Shown: positions 1 to 6,982 of the stretch, piece after piece
Layout of the letters: each line of letters begins with the position of its first letter
Numbering within the stretch: the first letter of the stretch is position 1
NCBI GenBank assembly: GCA_021846225.1
Contig: JAJZCG010000027.1
Coordinates: 1-32,788 of the forward strand
Direction: 5' to 3'
Source of the DNA: Pseudomonadota bacterium
GTDB taxonomy: Bacteria > Pseudomonadota > Alphaproteobacteria > Acetobacterales > Acetobacteraceae
Length of the DNA stretch: 32,788 nt
The notes under the pieces: generated by a model
What the model saw: only the letters and a program-made list of their open reading frames with translations
The model's database searches: none
Told to the model about the DNA's origin: nothing
Program-made: the position numbers and the translations under genes

Positions 1-809
1 CTGAACCCCCCGGCGCGCAGCAGCGCCACCGCCTCCAGGATCACCTGCACGCCCTTGGCGTCCACCAGCTGGCCGAAAAAGCCGAAACGGTTGCGCCGCG
101 CGCGCGGCAAAGCTGGCGATGCCGGGCTTTGCAACGCCGGGGCGCCGGGCAGGTCCTGCCCGTTGGGCACATGCACGAATTTCTCGCGCGCCAGCCCCCA
201 CGCCACAAACGGCTCGACCATAAAACGGCTGGGGGTGGTGAACACGTCCACCGCCTCCAGATGCCGCTTCATCCACATCTCGCGCATGGAATAATGCTCC
301 GGCGGCTGTTCGGGCAGGCATTGGTGGCAGCGCACGGCCGAGGCACGGCTGCATAACGAATGGTCGGTCAGGCGGCGCATCTGGCCGCTGGCGGCGCAGA
401 TGGTAACGAACTCATGCGCCGTGAAAACAATCCGCGCCTGCGGCAGCACCCGGCGGGTGAGCGTCAGAAAATCGATCCCCAGCGTCATGAAATGGTGGAA
501 ATGCACCACATCCGGCGCAACGAGGCGCAAAAACGCCGCAAACGCCTCGGCCAGCGGCGCGCTGCCGCTTTTCTGCCAGGCGTAGTCATAGTCCTGGCTG
601 AGAAACACGAACTCATCCGCCCGGCCGTCAAACCCGGTAATCTGCGCGCCGTTCTTGAACAGCGCCAGCGATGAATGATCAATCGAGGCCAGCAGCACCG
701 GCTCAACCCCCGGCGCCGCGCGCAATCCCTCGAACAGCTCATGCGCCACCTGCTGGCTGCCGCCGCGCACCAGCTCGGGATGATGCATGCAAACCAGCAA
801 TACCTTCAT
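1..809 (-). CDS. GT4-type glycosyltransferase, C-terminal part cut by window edge
   Basis: The frame opens at an ATG at 807-809 and stays open to the left edge, giving about 269 N-terminal residues with no stop. The start MKVLLVCMHHPEL followed by a predicted Rossmann half matches the GT-B fold of retaining family 4 glycosyltransferases. Further cues are FTAHEFVTICAASGQM near residue 130, a Cys cluster (LCSRASAVRCHQC), the TTPSRFM segment and VHVPNG near residue 225, where the linker to the nucleotide-sugar domain normally begins. The last visible part, FGFFGQLVDAKGVQ, is the usual start of that second domain. The ATG overlaps the stop of the upstream GT2 gene in an ATGA tetranucleotide, so translation is probably coupled. 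The role is presumably surface polysaccharide or glycoconjugate synthesis. Donor and acceptor cannot be inferred. Confidence 0.85.
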   Translation of the reverse strand, partial: MKVLLVCMHHPELVRGGSQQVAHELFEGLRAAPGVEPVLLASIDHSSLALFKNGAQITGFDGRADEFVFLSQDYDYAWQKSGSAPLAEAFAAFLRLVAPDVVHFHHFMTLGIDFLTLTRRVLPQARIVFTAHEFVTICAASGQMRRLTDHSLCSRASAVRCHQCLPEQPPEHYSMREMWMKRHLEAVDVFTTPSRFMVEPFVAWGLAREKFVHVPNGQDLPGAPALQSPASPALPRARRNRFGFFGQLVDAKGVQVILEAVALLRAGGF

Positions 810-2431
810 GGCGCATCCTCCCCGCCCAGGCCTGGATAGTCCGGCGCGGCCCCCAGCAGGCCATTATGCACCATCTCGCTCCAATCGCGGGTGAACAGCC
901 AGCGGTTGATCACGCCGCCCCCCTCGTGCTGCGGGCGGCGGAGCGCGCCCTTGCCCTCCATGTGCCACAGCGGCGCGCCGTGCAGCCAGGGCAGCCGCCC
1001 GGCCTCGATGCTTTTCAGGCATAGATCCGCGTCCTCATAATGGCTGAACACATAATCCGGGGTGAAGCCGCCCAGCTGCTCGAACCAGGCGCGCTCCACC
1101 GACATGAACGCCCCGCTGACCGCGGGAACCGGCCGTGGCCTGAGAAATTCCGCGCTCTGCGGCGGCGCGCCCCGCCCATAATGCGCCACACGCAAAATGC
1201 TGGTCCGCCGGATCCGCCGCCCCGAGACCCCCGGCAACGTGTCCTCGCAAAAATACATGCCCGCATGCATCAGCGCGCCATCGTCATAATACAACGGCGC
1301 GCCAAACAGCGCCGTCTGCGCCGCCGGCAGCGCCTCGATGATGCCGGTATGCCTCTGCGCCCAGTCATCCGCGCGCGCAAACACATCCGGACGCATGAAT
1401 ATCAGCCGGGGGGAGCTGGCGTATTGCGCCGCCGCATTGTTGGCCGCGCCAACCCCGGCATTGGCGTTGAGGATCACCACGGTCATGTCCAGCCCGTAGA
1501 TCAACGCAGAGCGCCGCGCCTCCTGCAACACCTGTTCGGCCAGCCACGGGCTGTTAAGCACATAAATGAACTCGTAATCGCCGATCCCCGGCAGTTTCGC
1601 GAACATCGCCTGTTGCAGGAACATGTATTCCGCCCGGCCGTACAGGCACACGGCGATCGAGCCCTTGCACACGCGCCCGGCGCCGCCAAAACGCTCCACA
1701 TAGGGCGCATTCACCGCGCGGCGGTTCAGCATTTTGTTGAAATCGGCCATCTGCCCGCCGATCGAAGCGTCAATCGCCGCCACGGCCTCGAAATACGGGT
1801 TGCCAAAATATTGCGCCTGCGCCAGCGCGCTCAGCGCCAGCTCGCGCAGCTCGTGGTCCTCGCTCATCTCCGCGGTGACCATAAGACTGATCTCCGCGCC
1901 CGATTTCAGCCGCGCCACCACGCTGCACACACTGCCCGCAAGCCGCCGGGCCGCGAACAGAAAGCCTATGAACCCGTAGGGGTGGCGCCTCGTGCTGGCC
2001 AGCGCCCGTTCGGTATCCGGGCGGCGCTGGCGGGCCAGGCTGCGCCCATCCAGCGAGACAGACCATGTGGAAAAATACAAATCCAGACTATCGAGCGGGT
2101 CCCCCGCATCGTCGATCCAGCCGTTCACGAAAATACCGCCGGAATGTGAAAGCCTCACCGCATCCACCGCCGCGGCGGGGGATGGCAGTTTTTCGCGGCG
2201 CACATCCGGGTCCGCGGTCATGACGATCCGCCCGCGCACCACCCCTTGCGGCATCACAAAGGGCCGTCCCTCCGCGCGCCCGTAGCGTTCATAATGCTCC
2301 CGCCCGGAGCTAAACCCTCCGCCGCTCACCGCCAGGCGGACATCCGGGTTCAGCCGCAGGTAGGTCTCTTCGTCGAACACCCCGCCCGCCGCCTGATCCA
2401 CCGGCGCGGCCGGATCGCTGATATCGCCCAT
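806..2431 (-). CDS. GT2-like glycosyltransferase with N-terminal YLRLNPDV module
   Basis: This protein is about 541 residues long. Near residues 25-60 it has a module reading YLRLNPDVRLAV and then HYERYGRAEGR, a short repeat that I recognise as common at the N-terminus of large alphaproteobacterial glycosyltransferases. A beta-rich region of unclear function follows. From about residue 245 there is a GT-A-like domain: SIAVCLYGRAEYM at its start, NANAGVGAANNAAA mid-domain, and SHYEDADLCLK near residue 475, the ED-x-DLC segment of family 2 enzymes. A classical DXD is not obvious (FMRPDVFA may take its place). The ATG at 2429-2431 is chosen over the preceding GTG because GGAGG lies five bases upstream. 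The gene sits 19 bases after the PCu(A)C-like gene and overlaps the next glycosyltransferase by four bases. Confidence 0.85.
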   Translation of the reverse strand: MGDISDPAAPVDQAAGGVFDEETYLRLNPDVRLAVSGGGFSSGREHYERYGRAEGRPFVMPQGVVRGRIVMTADPDVRREKLPSPAAAVDAVRLSHSGGIFVNGWIDDAGDPLDSLDLYFSTWSVSLDGRSLARQRRPDTERALASTRRHPYGFIGFLFAARRLAGSVCSVVARLKSGAEISLMVTAEMSEDHELRELALSALAQAQYFGNPYFEAVAAIDASIGGQMADFNKMLNRRAVNAPYVERFGGAGRVCKGSIAVCLYGRAEYMFLQQAMFAKLPGIGDYEFIYVLNSPWLAEQVLQEARRSALIYGLDMTVVILNANAGVGAANNAAAQYASSPRLIFMRPDVFARADDWAQRHTGIIEALPAAQTALFGAPLYYDDGALMHAGMYFCEDTLPGVSGRRIRRTSILRVAHYGRGAPPQSAEFLRPRPVPAVSGAFMSVERAWFEQLGGFTPDYVFSHYEDADLCLKSIEAGRLPWLHGAPLWHMEGKGALRRPQHEGGGVINRWLFTRDWSEMVHNGLLGAAPDYPGLGGEDAP

Positions 2432-2450
2432 CACATCCTCCCCCGGCGGC

Positions 2451-2891
2451 TTACCGCCCCTTCGGCGCCGGAATGCTGTTCAGATACACGGCAATATCCC
2501 CCGCGCTCTGAAAGGTGAGCGCGCAGGGCAGCACACTGCCCCTGGCGACCGCGAAATGCGTCCCCCGCAGCAGCAGATGCGGGCCATCGGGCGCCAGGGT
2601 GACTCGCTGCCCGGCCGGAATTTCGAGGCTCTGCAACGGCTTACCCGCCGCATCCACCAAGGCCGTGGTATCGGCGATCGGGCAGCTCCAACCGGTGAGA
2701 ACATCCCCGGCCGCGCTGGTATTATGGATTTGTATGAACCCCTGCGTCACGGCGCCGATATCTTTCGTCCGCCAGACCGTGCCATGATCCGCGATCATGT
2801 CCTGCCCAGCCAGCGCGGCCAGCGGCGTGGCCAAAAACAGCGCCGCCAGCACGGTGCCACCCAGATAATTCTTCATGTCAGACGCTTTCAT
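2451..2891 (-). CDS. PCu(A)C-family periplasmic protein with degenerate copper site
   Basis: This is a 146-residue exported protein. Residues 7-28 form a signal peptide (hydrophobic LAALFLATPLAALA, then GQD). The mature part follows the PCu(A)C/DUF461 pattern: a GFIQIHNTS strand, LEIPAGQRVTLAPDGPHLLL in place of the usual IPAG...PGGxHLM block, and LTFQSAGDIAVYL at the end. Family members are periplasmic Cu(I) chaperones for cytochrome oxidase assembly that bind copper through two His and two Met. Here only the His of PHLLL remains; the HxM stretch and the second Met are gone. Two Cys (GWSCPI and VLPCAL) are present and could form a disulfide. A copper role is therefore doubtful. The start overlaps the upstream GST stop by four bases (ATGA); an internal Met at residue 6 is an alternative start. 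Confidence 0.75.
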   Translation of the reverse strand: MKASDMKNYLGGTVLAALFLATPLAALAGQDMIADHGTVWRTKDIGAVTQGFIQIHNTSAAGDVLTGWSCPIADTTALVDAAGKPLQSLEIPAGQRVTLAPDGPHLLLRGTHFAVARGSVLPCALTFQSAGDIAVYLNSIPAPKGR

Positions 2892-3544
2892 GCGAGGATT
2901 TCAAGTTTTTCAATTCGCCAGGCGGCGGGTTCGCGTGCCGCCAGATCATACCATTGCACCATCAGCGGATGCGCCCGCACAGCCGCGCCATACGCGGCGG
3001 CGGCGGCGCTGAGCGGGGGCTCATAGATCAAAAACCGCGCCGCCACCGGCGCGAACATCGCATCGGCGGCGGTAAAGGCCGCGCCGAACAAATACGGGCC
3101 GCCCGCGCCATAGGCCGCCCGCGTCTGCGACCAAATGGCGTCAATGCGCGCAACATCCGCCAAACTCTCCGGATTCTGCCCCAGGCCGGGGCAGCTGCGC
3201 CCCAGGCTCATCGGCATCGCCAGCCGCAGCGCGCGGAACCCGCTGTGCATCTCCGCCGCAATCGCGCGCGCATGCGCGCGCGCAACGCGCTCGCCCGGCC
3301 AGAGCGCCGGGTTTATCTCCGCGCAGTATTCCGCGATGGCGAGGCTATCCCACACCCGCGCGCCCTCATGCTCCAGATATGGCACCATCCCGCTGGGAGA
3401 TGCCGCCTTCACCGCCGGCGTGCTGCCCCCGGCCAGTGGAATCACGATCTCCTCAGCCTCGATCCCCGCCAGCCTGACCATGAGCCAGCCGCGCAACGAC
3501 CACGACGAATAACGCCGCGTGCCCAGATATAGTCTCCCCGCCAT
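2888..3544 (-). CDS. Glutathione S-transferase-like protein
   Basis: This protein is 218 residues long. It begins MAGRLYLGTRRYSSWSLRGW, which is the thioredoxin-like N-terminal domain of a GST subgroup carrying an S-S-W-S segment at the glutathione thiol site. The cis-Pro block follows as PSGMVPYLEHEG, then DSLAIAEYCAE, the glutathione gamma-glutamyl binding element. The all-helical C-terminal domain contains FGAAFTAADAMFAPV, the conserved N-capping region of helix 6. The substrate is unknown. The start is the ATG at 3542-3544, preceded by AAGGGG eight bases upstream; the open frame extends further but would run into folP on the other strand. It is the first gene of an operon whose later members are a PCu(A)C-like protein and two glycosyltransferases. 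Confidence 0.85.
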   Translation of the reverse strand: MAGRLYLGTRRYSSWSLRGWLMVRLAGIEAEEIVIPLAGGSTPAVKAASPSGMVPYLEHEGARVWDSLAIAEYCAEINPALWPGERVARAHARAIAAEMHSGFRALRLAMPMSLGRSCPGLGQNPESLADVARIDAIWSQTRAAYGAGGPYLFGAAFTAADAMFAPVAARFLIYEPPLSAAAAAYGAAVRAHPLMVQWYDLAAREPAAWRIEKLEILA

Positions 3545-3617
3545 GCCGCACCCCTTCGCTGCCTGCCCCGCGATAGCATGTTTTGGCCACCGCATCAGCC
3601 TATGATAACCAGCCCGC
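3545..3617. promoter_or_regulatory. Divergent promoter gap between the GST operon and folP
   Basis: These 73 bases separate two start codons facing away from each other, so both promoters must lie here or inside the genes. An AAGGGG ribosome site for the minus-strand gene is visible at its edge. No clear -35/-10 pair could be assigned. Confidence 0.4.
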
Positions 3618-4454
3618 ATGAACCGCGCACCCCCCCTCGTCTGGGCCGGACTCCGGCTGGACCGCCCGCTTGTCATGGGCATCCTCAACGTCACGCCCGA
3701 CTCCTTTTCTGACGGCGGCCAGCACGCCACGCCCGAGGCCGCTCTCGCCGCAGGCGCCGCCATGCTCGCAGCCGGGGCGGACATCATCGACATCGGCGGC
3801 GAGAGCACCCGCCCCGGCGCCGCCCCCATTTCCCCCGCGCAGGAGATGGCGCGCATCCTCCCGGCCATCACCGCACTCGCCGCCCGGGGCGCGGTCATCT
3901 CAGTGGACACCCGCAACGCCGCCACCATGGCCGCCGCGCTCGACGCGGGTGCGCGCATCCTCAACGATGTCTCGGGCCTCACGCATGACCCCGCGGCCCT
4001 CGCCCTGGCGGCAAAACGCGGCTGCCCGGTGGTGCTCATGCACGCCCGCGGCACCCCCGCCACCATGAACGCCCAGGCGCATTACACCGATATCGCCACC
4101 GAGGTTCTGGCCGAGCTGACCCAGCTGCGCGACGCCGCCCTGGCCGCCGGGATCGCGCCAGAGGCCATCGCGCTGGACCCCGGCCTCGGCTTCGCCAAGC
4201 TCGGCGCGCAGAACCTCACCCTGCTGCAAGCCACCGCCCGCTTCACGGCGCTTGGCCACCCGCTGCTCATCGGCCTGTCGCGCAAAAAATTCATCGGCGA
4301 ATGCGGCGGCGAGCCCAACCCGGCCAAACGCGGACCAGGGTCCATCGCCGCCGGGCTTTATGCCGTGGCCCAAGGGGCGCATATATTGCGCGTGCATGAC
4401 GTGCCGGAAACGGTGCAAGCCCTGCGCATCTGGCAAAGACTTAACCGCGAGTGA
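3618..4454 (+). CDS. folP: Dihydropteroate synthase
   Basis: FolP condenses 6-hydroxymethyl-7,8-dihydropterin pyrophosphate with p-aminobenzoate to give dihydropteroate, the sulfonamide-sensitive step of folate synthesis. The 278-residue length is normal for the TIM-barrel enzyme. Visible signatures are [14 protein letters not shown] near residue 22 (pABA loop 1), [14 protein letters not shown] near residue 55 (loop 2), ISVDTRN near residue 95, ILNDVSGL near 115, and [10 protein letters not shown] near 218 carrying the pterin/phosphate-binding Ser-Arg-Lys. Its TGA overlaps or abuts the start of glmM, so the two are translationally linked. The folP-glmM pairing is common in proteobacteria. Confidence 0.97.
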   Translation: MNRAPPLVWAGLRLDRPLVMGILNVTPDSFSDGGQHATPEAALAAGAAMLAAGADIIDIGGESTRPGAAPISPAQEMARILPAITALAARGAVISVDTRNAATMAAALDAGARILNDVSGLTHDPAALALAAKRGCPVVLMHARGTPATMNAQAHYTDIATEVLAELTQLRDAALAAGIAPEAIALDPGLGFAKLGAQNLTLLQATARFTALGHPLLIGLSRKKFIGECGGEPNPAKRGPGSIAAGLYAVAQGAHILRVHDVPETVQALRIWQRLNRE

Positions 4455-4456
4455 CA

Positions 4457-5815
4457 ATGGACCAAACTTCCAAACGCCGGCTTTTCGGCACGGACGGCAT
4501 TCGCGGCACCGCGAACACCGCCCCCATGACCGCCGAAATGGCCCTCAAACTCGGCCAGGCCGCCGGGTTGCTGTTCACCCGCGGCAACCACCGCCACCGC
4601 GTCATCATCGGCAAGGACACGCGGCTTTCAGGCTACATGCTGGAGCCCGCCCTCACGGCCGGCTTCATCAGCGCCGGCATGAACGTCACCCTGGCCGGCC
4701 CCCTGCCCACCCCCGCCATCGCCATGCTCACCCGCTCGCTGCGGCTCGACCTCGGCGTGGTCATCTCCGCCTCGCACAACCCTTATGAGGACAACGGCAT
4801 CAAGCTCTTCGGCCCGGACGGCGCCAAGCTCTCGGATGAAACCGAGATGGAGATCGAAGCCCTGATGGAGACCGACCTCTCCGCCCGCCTCGCCGCCTCG
4901 GGCAAGCTCGGCCGCGCCTCGCGCCTGGTGGACGCCGCCGGGCGCTACATCGAGGCCGCCAAATCCTCCCTGGAGCGCGGCCTGCGCCTCGATGGCCTGC
5001 GCATCGTGCTCGACTGCGCGCATGGCGCTGCCTACAAGGTCGCCCCCGCCGCGCTGTGGGAGCTGGGCGCCACCGTCATCTCCATCGGCGTCGAGCCGGA
5101 CGGCTTCAACATCAACCGCGAGGCCGGCTCCACCGTCCCCCAGCATCTCTGCGCCGCGGTGCTCGAGCATGGCGCCGACATCGGCATCGCACTGGACGGC
5201 GACGCCGACCGCGTCATCCTTGCCGACGAACACGGCGAGATCATCGACGGTGACCAGATCCTCGGCCTCATCGCGCGCGACATGCACGAGGCCGGGCGCC
5301 TCACCGGCGGCGGCATCGTCGCCACCGTCATGTCCAACCTCGGGCTGGAGCGCTTCCTCGGCGCGCAGGGGCTCACCCTGCACCGCACCAAGGTGGGAGA
5401 CCGCTACGTGGCCGAGGCCATGCGCGAACGCGGCATCAATCTCGGCGGCGAACAATCCGGCCATGTCATCCTCTCCGATTTCGCAACCACGGGCGACGGG
5501 CTGATCGCCGCCCTCCAGGTGCTTGCCGTGCTGGTCCGCTCCGGCAAGCCCGCCTCGGCAGCCTGCCGGGTGTTCACCCCCCTGCCGCAGCTTTTGCGTA
5601 ACGTGCGTTTCTCCGGCGCCTCGCCGCTGCGCCTGGCGCATATCCAAACCGCCATCGCCCAGGCGGGCGAGCGGCTTGGCAGCACCGGGCGCGTGCTCAT
5701 CCGCCCCTCGGGCACCGAACCGCTGATCCGCGTGATGGCCGAGGGCGAGGACAACGCGCTGATCCAGACCATCGTCGGCGAATTATGCGACACCATCGCC
5801 CTGGCCGCGGTCTGA
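4457..5815 (+). CDS. glmM: Phosphoglucosamine mutase
   Basis: GlmM interconverts glucosamine-6-phosphate and glucosamine-1-phosphate on the way to UDP-GlcNAc for peptidoglycan and lipid A. At about 452 residues it has the usual length of the alpha-D-phosphohexomutase family. It starts with [14 protein letters not shown]. The catalytic loop [13 protein letters not shown] carries the phosphoserine at about residue 106, DGDADR near 245 binds the metal, GGEQSGH near 330 is the sugar loop, and [12 protein letters not shown] near 418 is the phosphate-binding loop. Two starts are possible: a GTG at 4451 overlapping the folP stop (GTGA), or the ATG at 4457 used here. The stop is followed at once by the thiD ATG. 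Confidence 0.97.
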   Translation: MDQTSKRRLFGTDGIRGTANTAPMTAEMALKLGQAAGLLFTRGNHRHRVIIGKDTRLSGYMLEPALTAGFISAGMNVTLAGPLPTPAIAMLTRSLRLDLGVVISASHNPYEDNGIKLFGPDGAKLSDETEMEIEALMETDLSARLAASGKLGRASRLVDAAGRYIEAAKSSLERGLRLDGLRIVLDCAHGAAYKVAPAALWELGATVISIGVEPDGFNINREAGSTVPQHLCAAVLEHGADIGIALDGDADRVILADEHGEIIDGDQILGLIARDMHEAGRLTGGGIVATVMSNLGLERFLGAQGLTLHRTKVGDRYVAEAMRERGINLGGEQSGHVILSDFATTGDGLIAALQVLAVLVRSGKPASAACRVFTPLPQLLRNVRFSGASPLRLAHIQTAIAQAGERLGSTGRVLIRPSGTEPLIRVMAEGEDNALIQTIVGELCDTIALAAV

Positions 5816-6604
5816 ATGTTTCGCGTTCTAACCATAGCCGGGTCTGATTCAGGCGGCGGCGCCGGCATCGAGGCCGACATCAAAACCATCTCCGCGCTCG
5901 GCGGCTATGCCTGCACCAGCATCACCGCCGTCACCGCGCAAAACACCCTGGGCGTGGCCGGCGTGCAAGCCTTACCGGCGGCTTTCGTGCGCCTCTCCAT
6001 CGAGACCGTGCTGGCCGACATCGGCGCCGACGCGATCAAGCTCGGCATGCTCACCAATGAGGAGATCATCCGCGCCGTCGCCGCCTGCCTGCCCGCCAAC
6101 ATTCCCGTAGTGCTGGACCCGGTGATGGTCGCCACCTCCGGCGCCGTGCTGCTGCCCGATGCCGCCATCGCCGCCCTGCGCGAACAACTGCTCGCGCGCG
6201 CCGCCGTGGTCACCCCCAACCTGCCCGAAGCCGCCAAACTCACCGGCCTGCCCGTGGGCACGCAGGGCGAACAAATCGCCGCCGGGCGCGCGCTGCTGGC
6301 GATGGGCGCGAAAGCCGCCCTCATCAAAGGCGGCCACGCCAGCGGTGACATGTTAACCGACTACCTCATCACCCCGGACGCGGTGGAAGCCATCTCGCTG
6401 CCGCGCCTGCACACCAGAAACACCCACGGCACCGGCTGCACCCTGGCCTCCGCCATCGCCACCGGCCTCGCCCAGGGCATGGGCCTCTCCGCCGCCGTGC
6501 ACCGGGCGCGCCACTATCTGCAACAGGCCATCGCCACCGCGCCCGGTTTTGGCGCCGGACACGGCCCGGTGAACCATCTGGTCTGTAGGATGGGTGGAGC
6601 GTAG
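5816..6604 (+). CDS. thiD: Hydroxymethylpyrimidine/phosphomethylpyrimidine kinase
   Basis: ThiD phosphorylates 4-amino-5-hydroxymethyl-2-methylpyrimidine twice to give the pyrophosphate used for thiamine synthesis. The 262-residue ribokinase-fold protein opens with LTIAGSDSGGGAGIEADIK, the family's substrate-binding signature. VLDPVMVATSG near residue 102, VTPNLPEA near 135 and NTHGTGCTLASAIA near 203 (anion hole and catalytic Asp region of this kinase family) follow. The ATG abuts the glmM TGA with no spacer. The C-terminus would normally end about GPVNHL; the last six or so codons and the TAG lie inside a REP-like repeat that begins at 6585. No TPP riboswitch precedes the gene, consistent with co-transcription with glmM. 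Confidence 0.96.
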   Translation: MFRVLTIAGSDSGGGAGIEADIKTISALGGYACTSITAVTAQNTLGVAGVQALPAAFVRLSIETVLADIGADAIKLGMLTNEEIIRAVAACLPANIPVVLDPVMVATSGAVLLPDAAIAALREQLLARAAVVTPNLPEAAKLTGLPVGTQGEQIAAGRALLAMGAKAALIKGGHASGDMLTDYLITPDAVEAISLPRLHTRNTHGTGCTLASAIATGLAQGMGLSAAVHRARHYLQQAIATAPGFGAGHGPVNHLVCRMGGA

Positions 6605-6615
6605 CGCAACCCATC
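6585..6615 (+). repeat. REP-like element overlapping the thiD stop codon
   Basis: The element begins with GTAG and continues into an imperfect palindrome, GATGGGT ... ACCCATC, with a 13-base interior. A GTAG head followed by a hairpin is the classical form of REP sequences mobilised by RAYT transposases. The thiD TAG (6602-6604) is inside it. A partial further copy, TAGCCCAACCCATC, follows at 6624-6637. Confidence 0.6.
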
Positions 6616-6660
6616 ACTTTGCGTAGCCCAACCCATCGCTTTGCGCGCCGTCCGCCGGTT

Positions 6661-6684
6661 GATGGGGTGCGCTACCCTCCACCC
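6661..6684 (-). repeat. Inverted partner of the REP-like element
   Basis: Read on the minus strand these 24 bases match the core of the 6585-6615 element with two mismatches, but the GTAG head is missing. Together with the left copy and the partial middle copy it forms an arrangement like a bacterial interspersed mosaic element of about 100 bp. Confidence 0.55.
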
Positions 6685-6781
6685 CCAACTCATTCCATTT
6701 TCGATCCAAACCCGCACAAATTGGGGTGCAAGCAAAAAATTAAACCAAACTAACAACGTGTTATAAAACAAACCTCACAAA

Positions 6782-6797
6782 CGCTCCACGTGGAGCG
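6782..6797. repeat. Perfect 16-bp palindrome
   Basis: CGCTCCACGTGGAGCG is exactly self-complementary with no loop, and sits just before a terminator-like hairpin. It could be a protein-binding site or a cruciform/terminator component. The 6685-6781 stretch before it is AT-rich and holds no recognisable gene. Confidence 0.5.
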
Positions 6798-6805
6798 CCA
6801 CGCAA

Positions 6806-6829
6806 AAGGGCGGCCCGAAGACCGCCCTT
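6806..6829. terminator. Hairpin terminator candidate in the thiD/amtB convergent gap
   Basis: AAGGGCGG (6806-6813) pairs with CCGCCCTT (6822-6829) around an eight-base loop. Four A's precede the left arm, so the minus-strand reading ends in TTTT; on the plus strand only TT follows. It is suited to ending transcription in either direction, more convincingly on the minus strand. Confidence 0.55.
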
Positions 6830-6853
6830 GCAACGCGCCCGGCGCAACCCGGC

Positions 6854-6982
6854 TTAGAGTCTGATCGTTTGAGGTTGACGCGCGCCAGCGTGGCAACCGA
6901 AATCGTGAATCAGCCTCTTATCAAAGATTTAGAGCGCAGGCGGGGTGCGCTCTTGCGTCAACCTAAACCTATCGCGCTCTAA
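6854..6982. repeat. MITE-like inverted-repeat element ending in the amtB stop codon
   Basis: About 28 bases at each end are imperfect inverted repeats: the left end starts TTAGAG and includes GATCGTTTGAGGTTGACGC, and the right end read on the minus strand starts TTAGAG and includes GGTTTAGGTTGACGC. The middle contains AACCGAAATCGTGAATC (6895-6911) and a smaller hairpin with arms AGAGCGC (6931-6937) and GCGCTCT. The total is about 129 bp with no coding capacity. The amtB TAG (6979-6981) lies in the right terminal repeat. A related sequence occurs at 12945-13041. Confidence 0.6.

Noticed and set aside
1040-2149. Open frame of about 370 codons opposite the GT2 glycosyltransferase
   Set aside because: Arg/His/Ala-rich product without domains, with no plausible ribosome site, antisense to a recognisable gene.
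4628-5647. Open frame of about 340 codons opposite glmM
   Set aside because: Same antisense artefact of high GC content; the composition is Gly/Ala/Asp/Val-biased and glmM is unambiguous.
5780-5830. TPP riboswitch before thiD
   Set aside because: thiD starts immediately after the glmM stop, so there is no leader to hold one.
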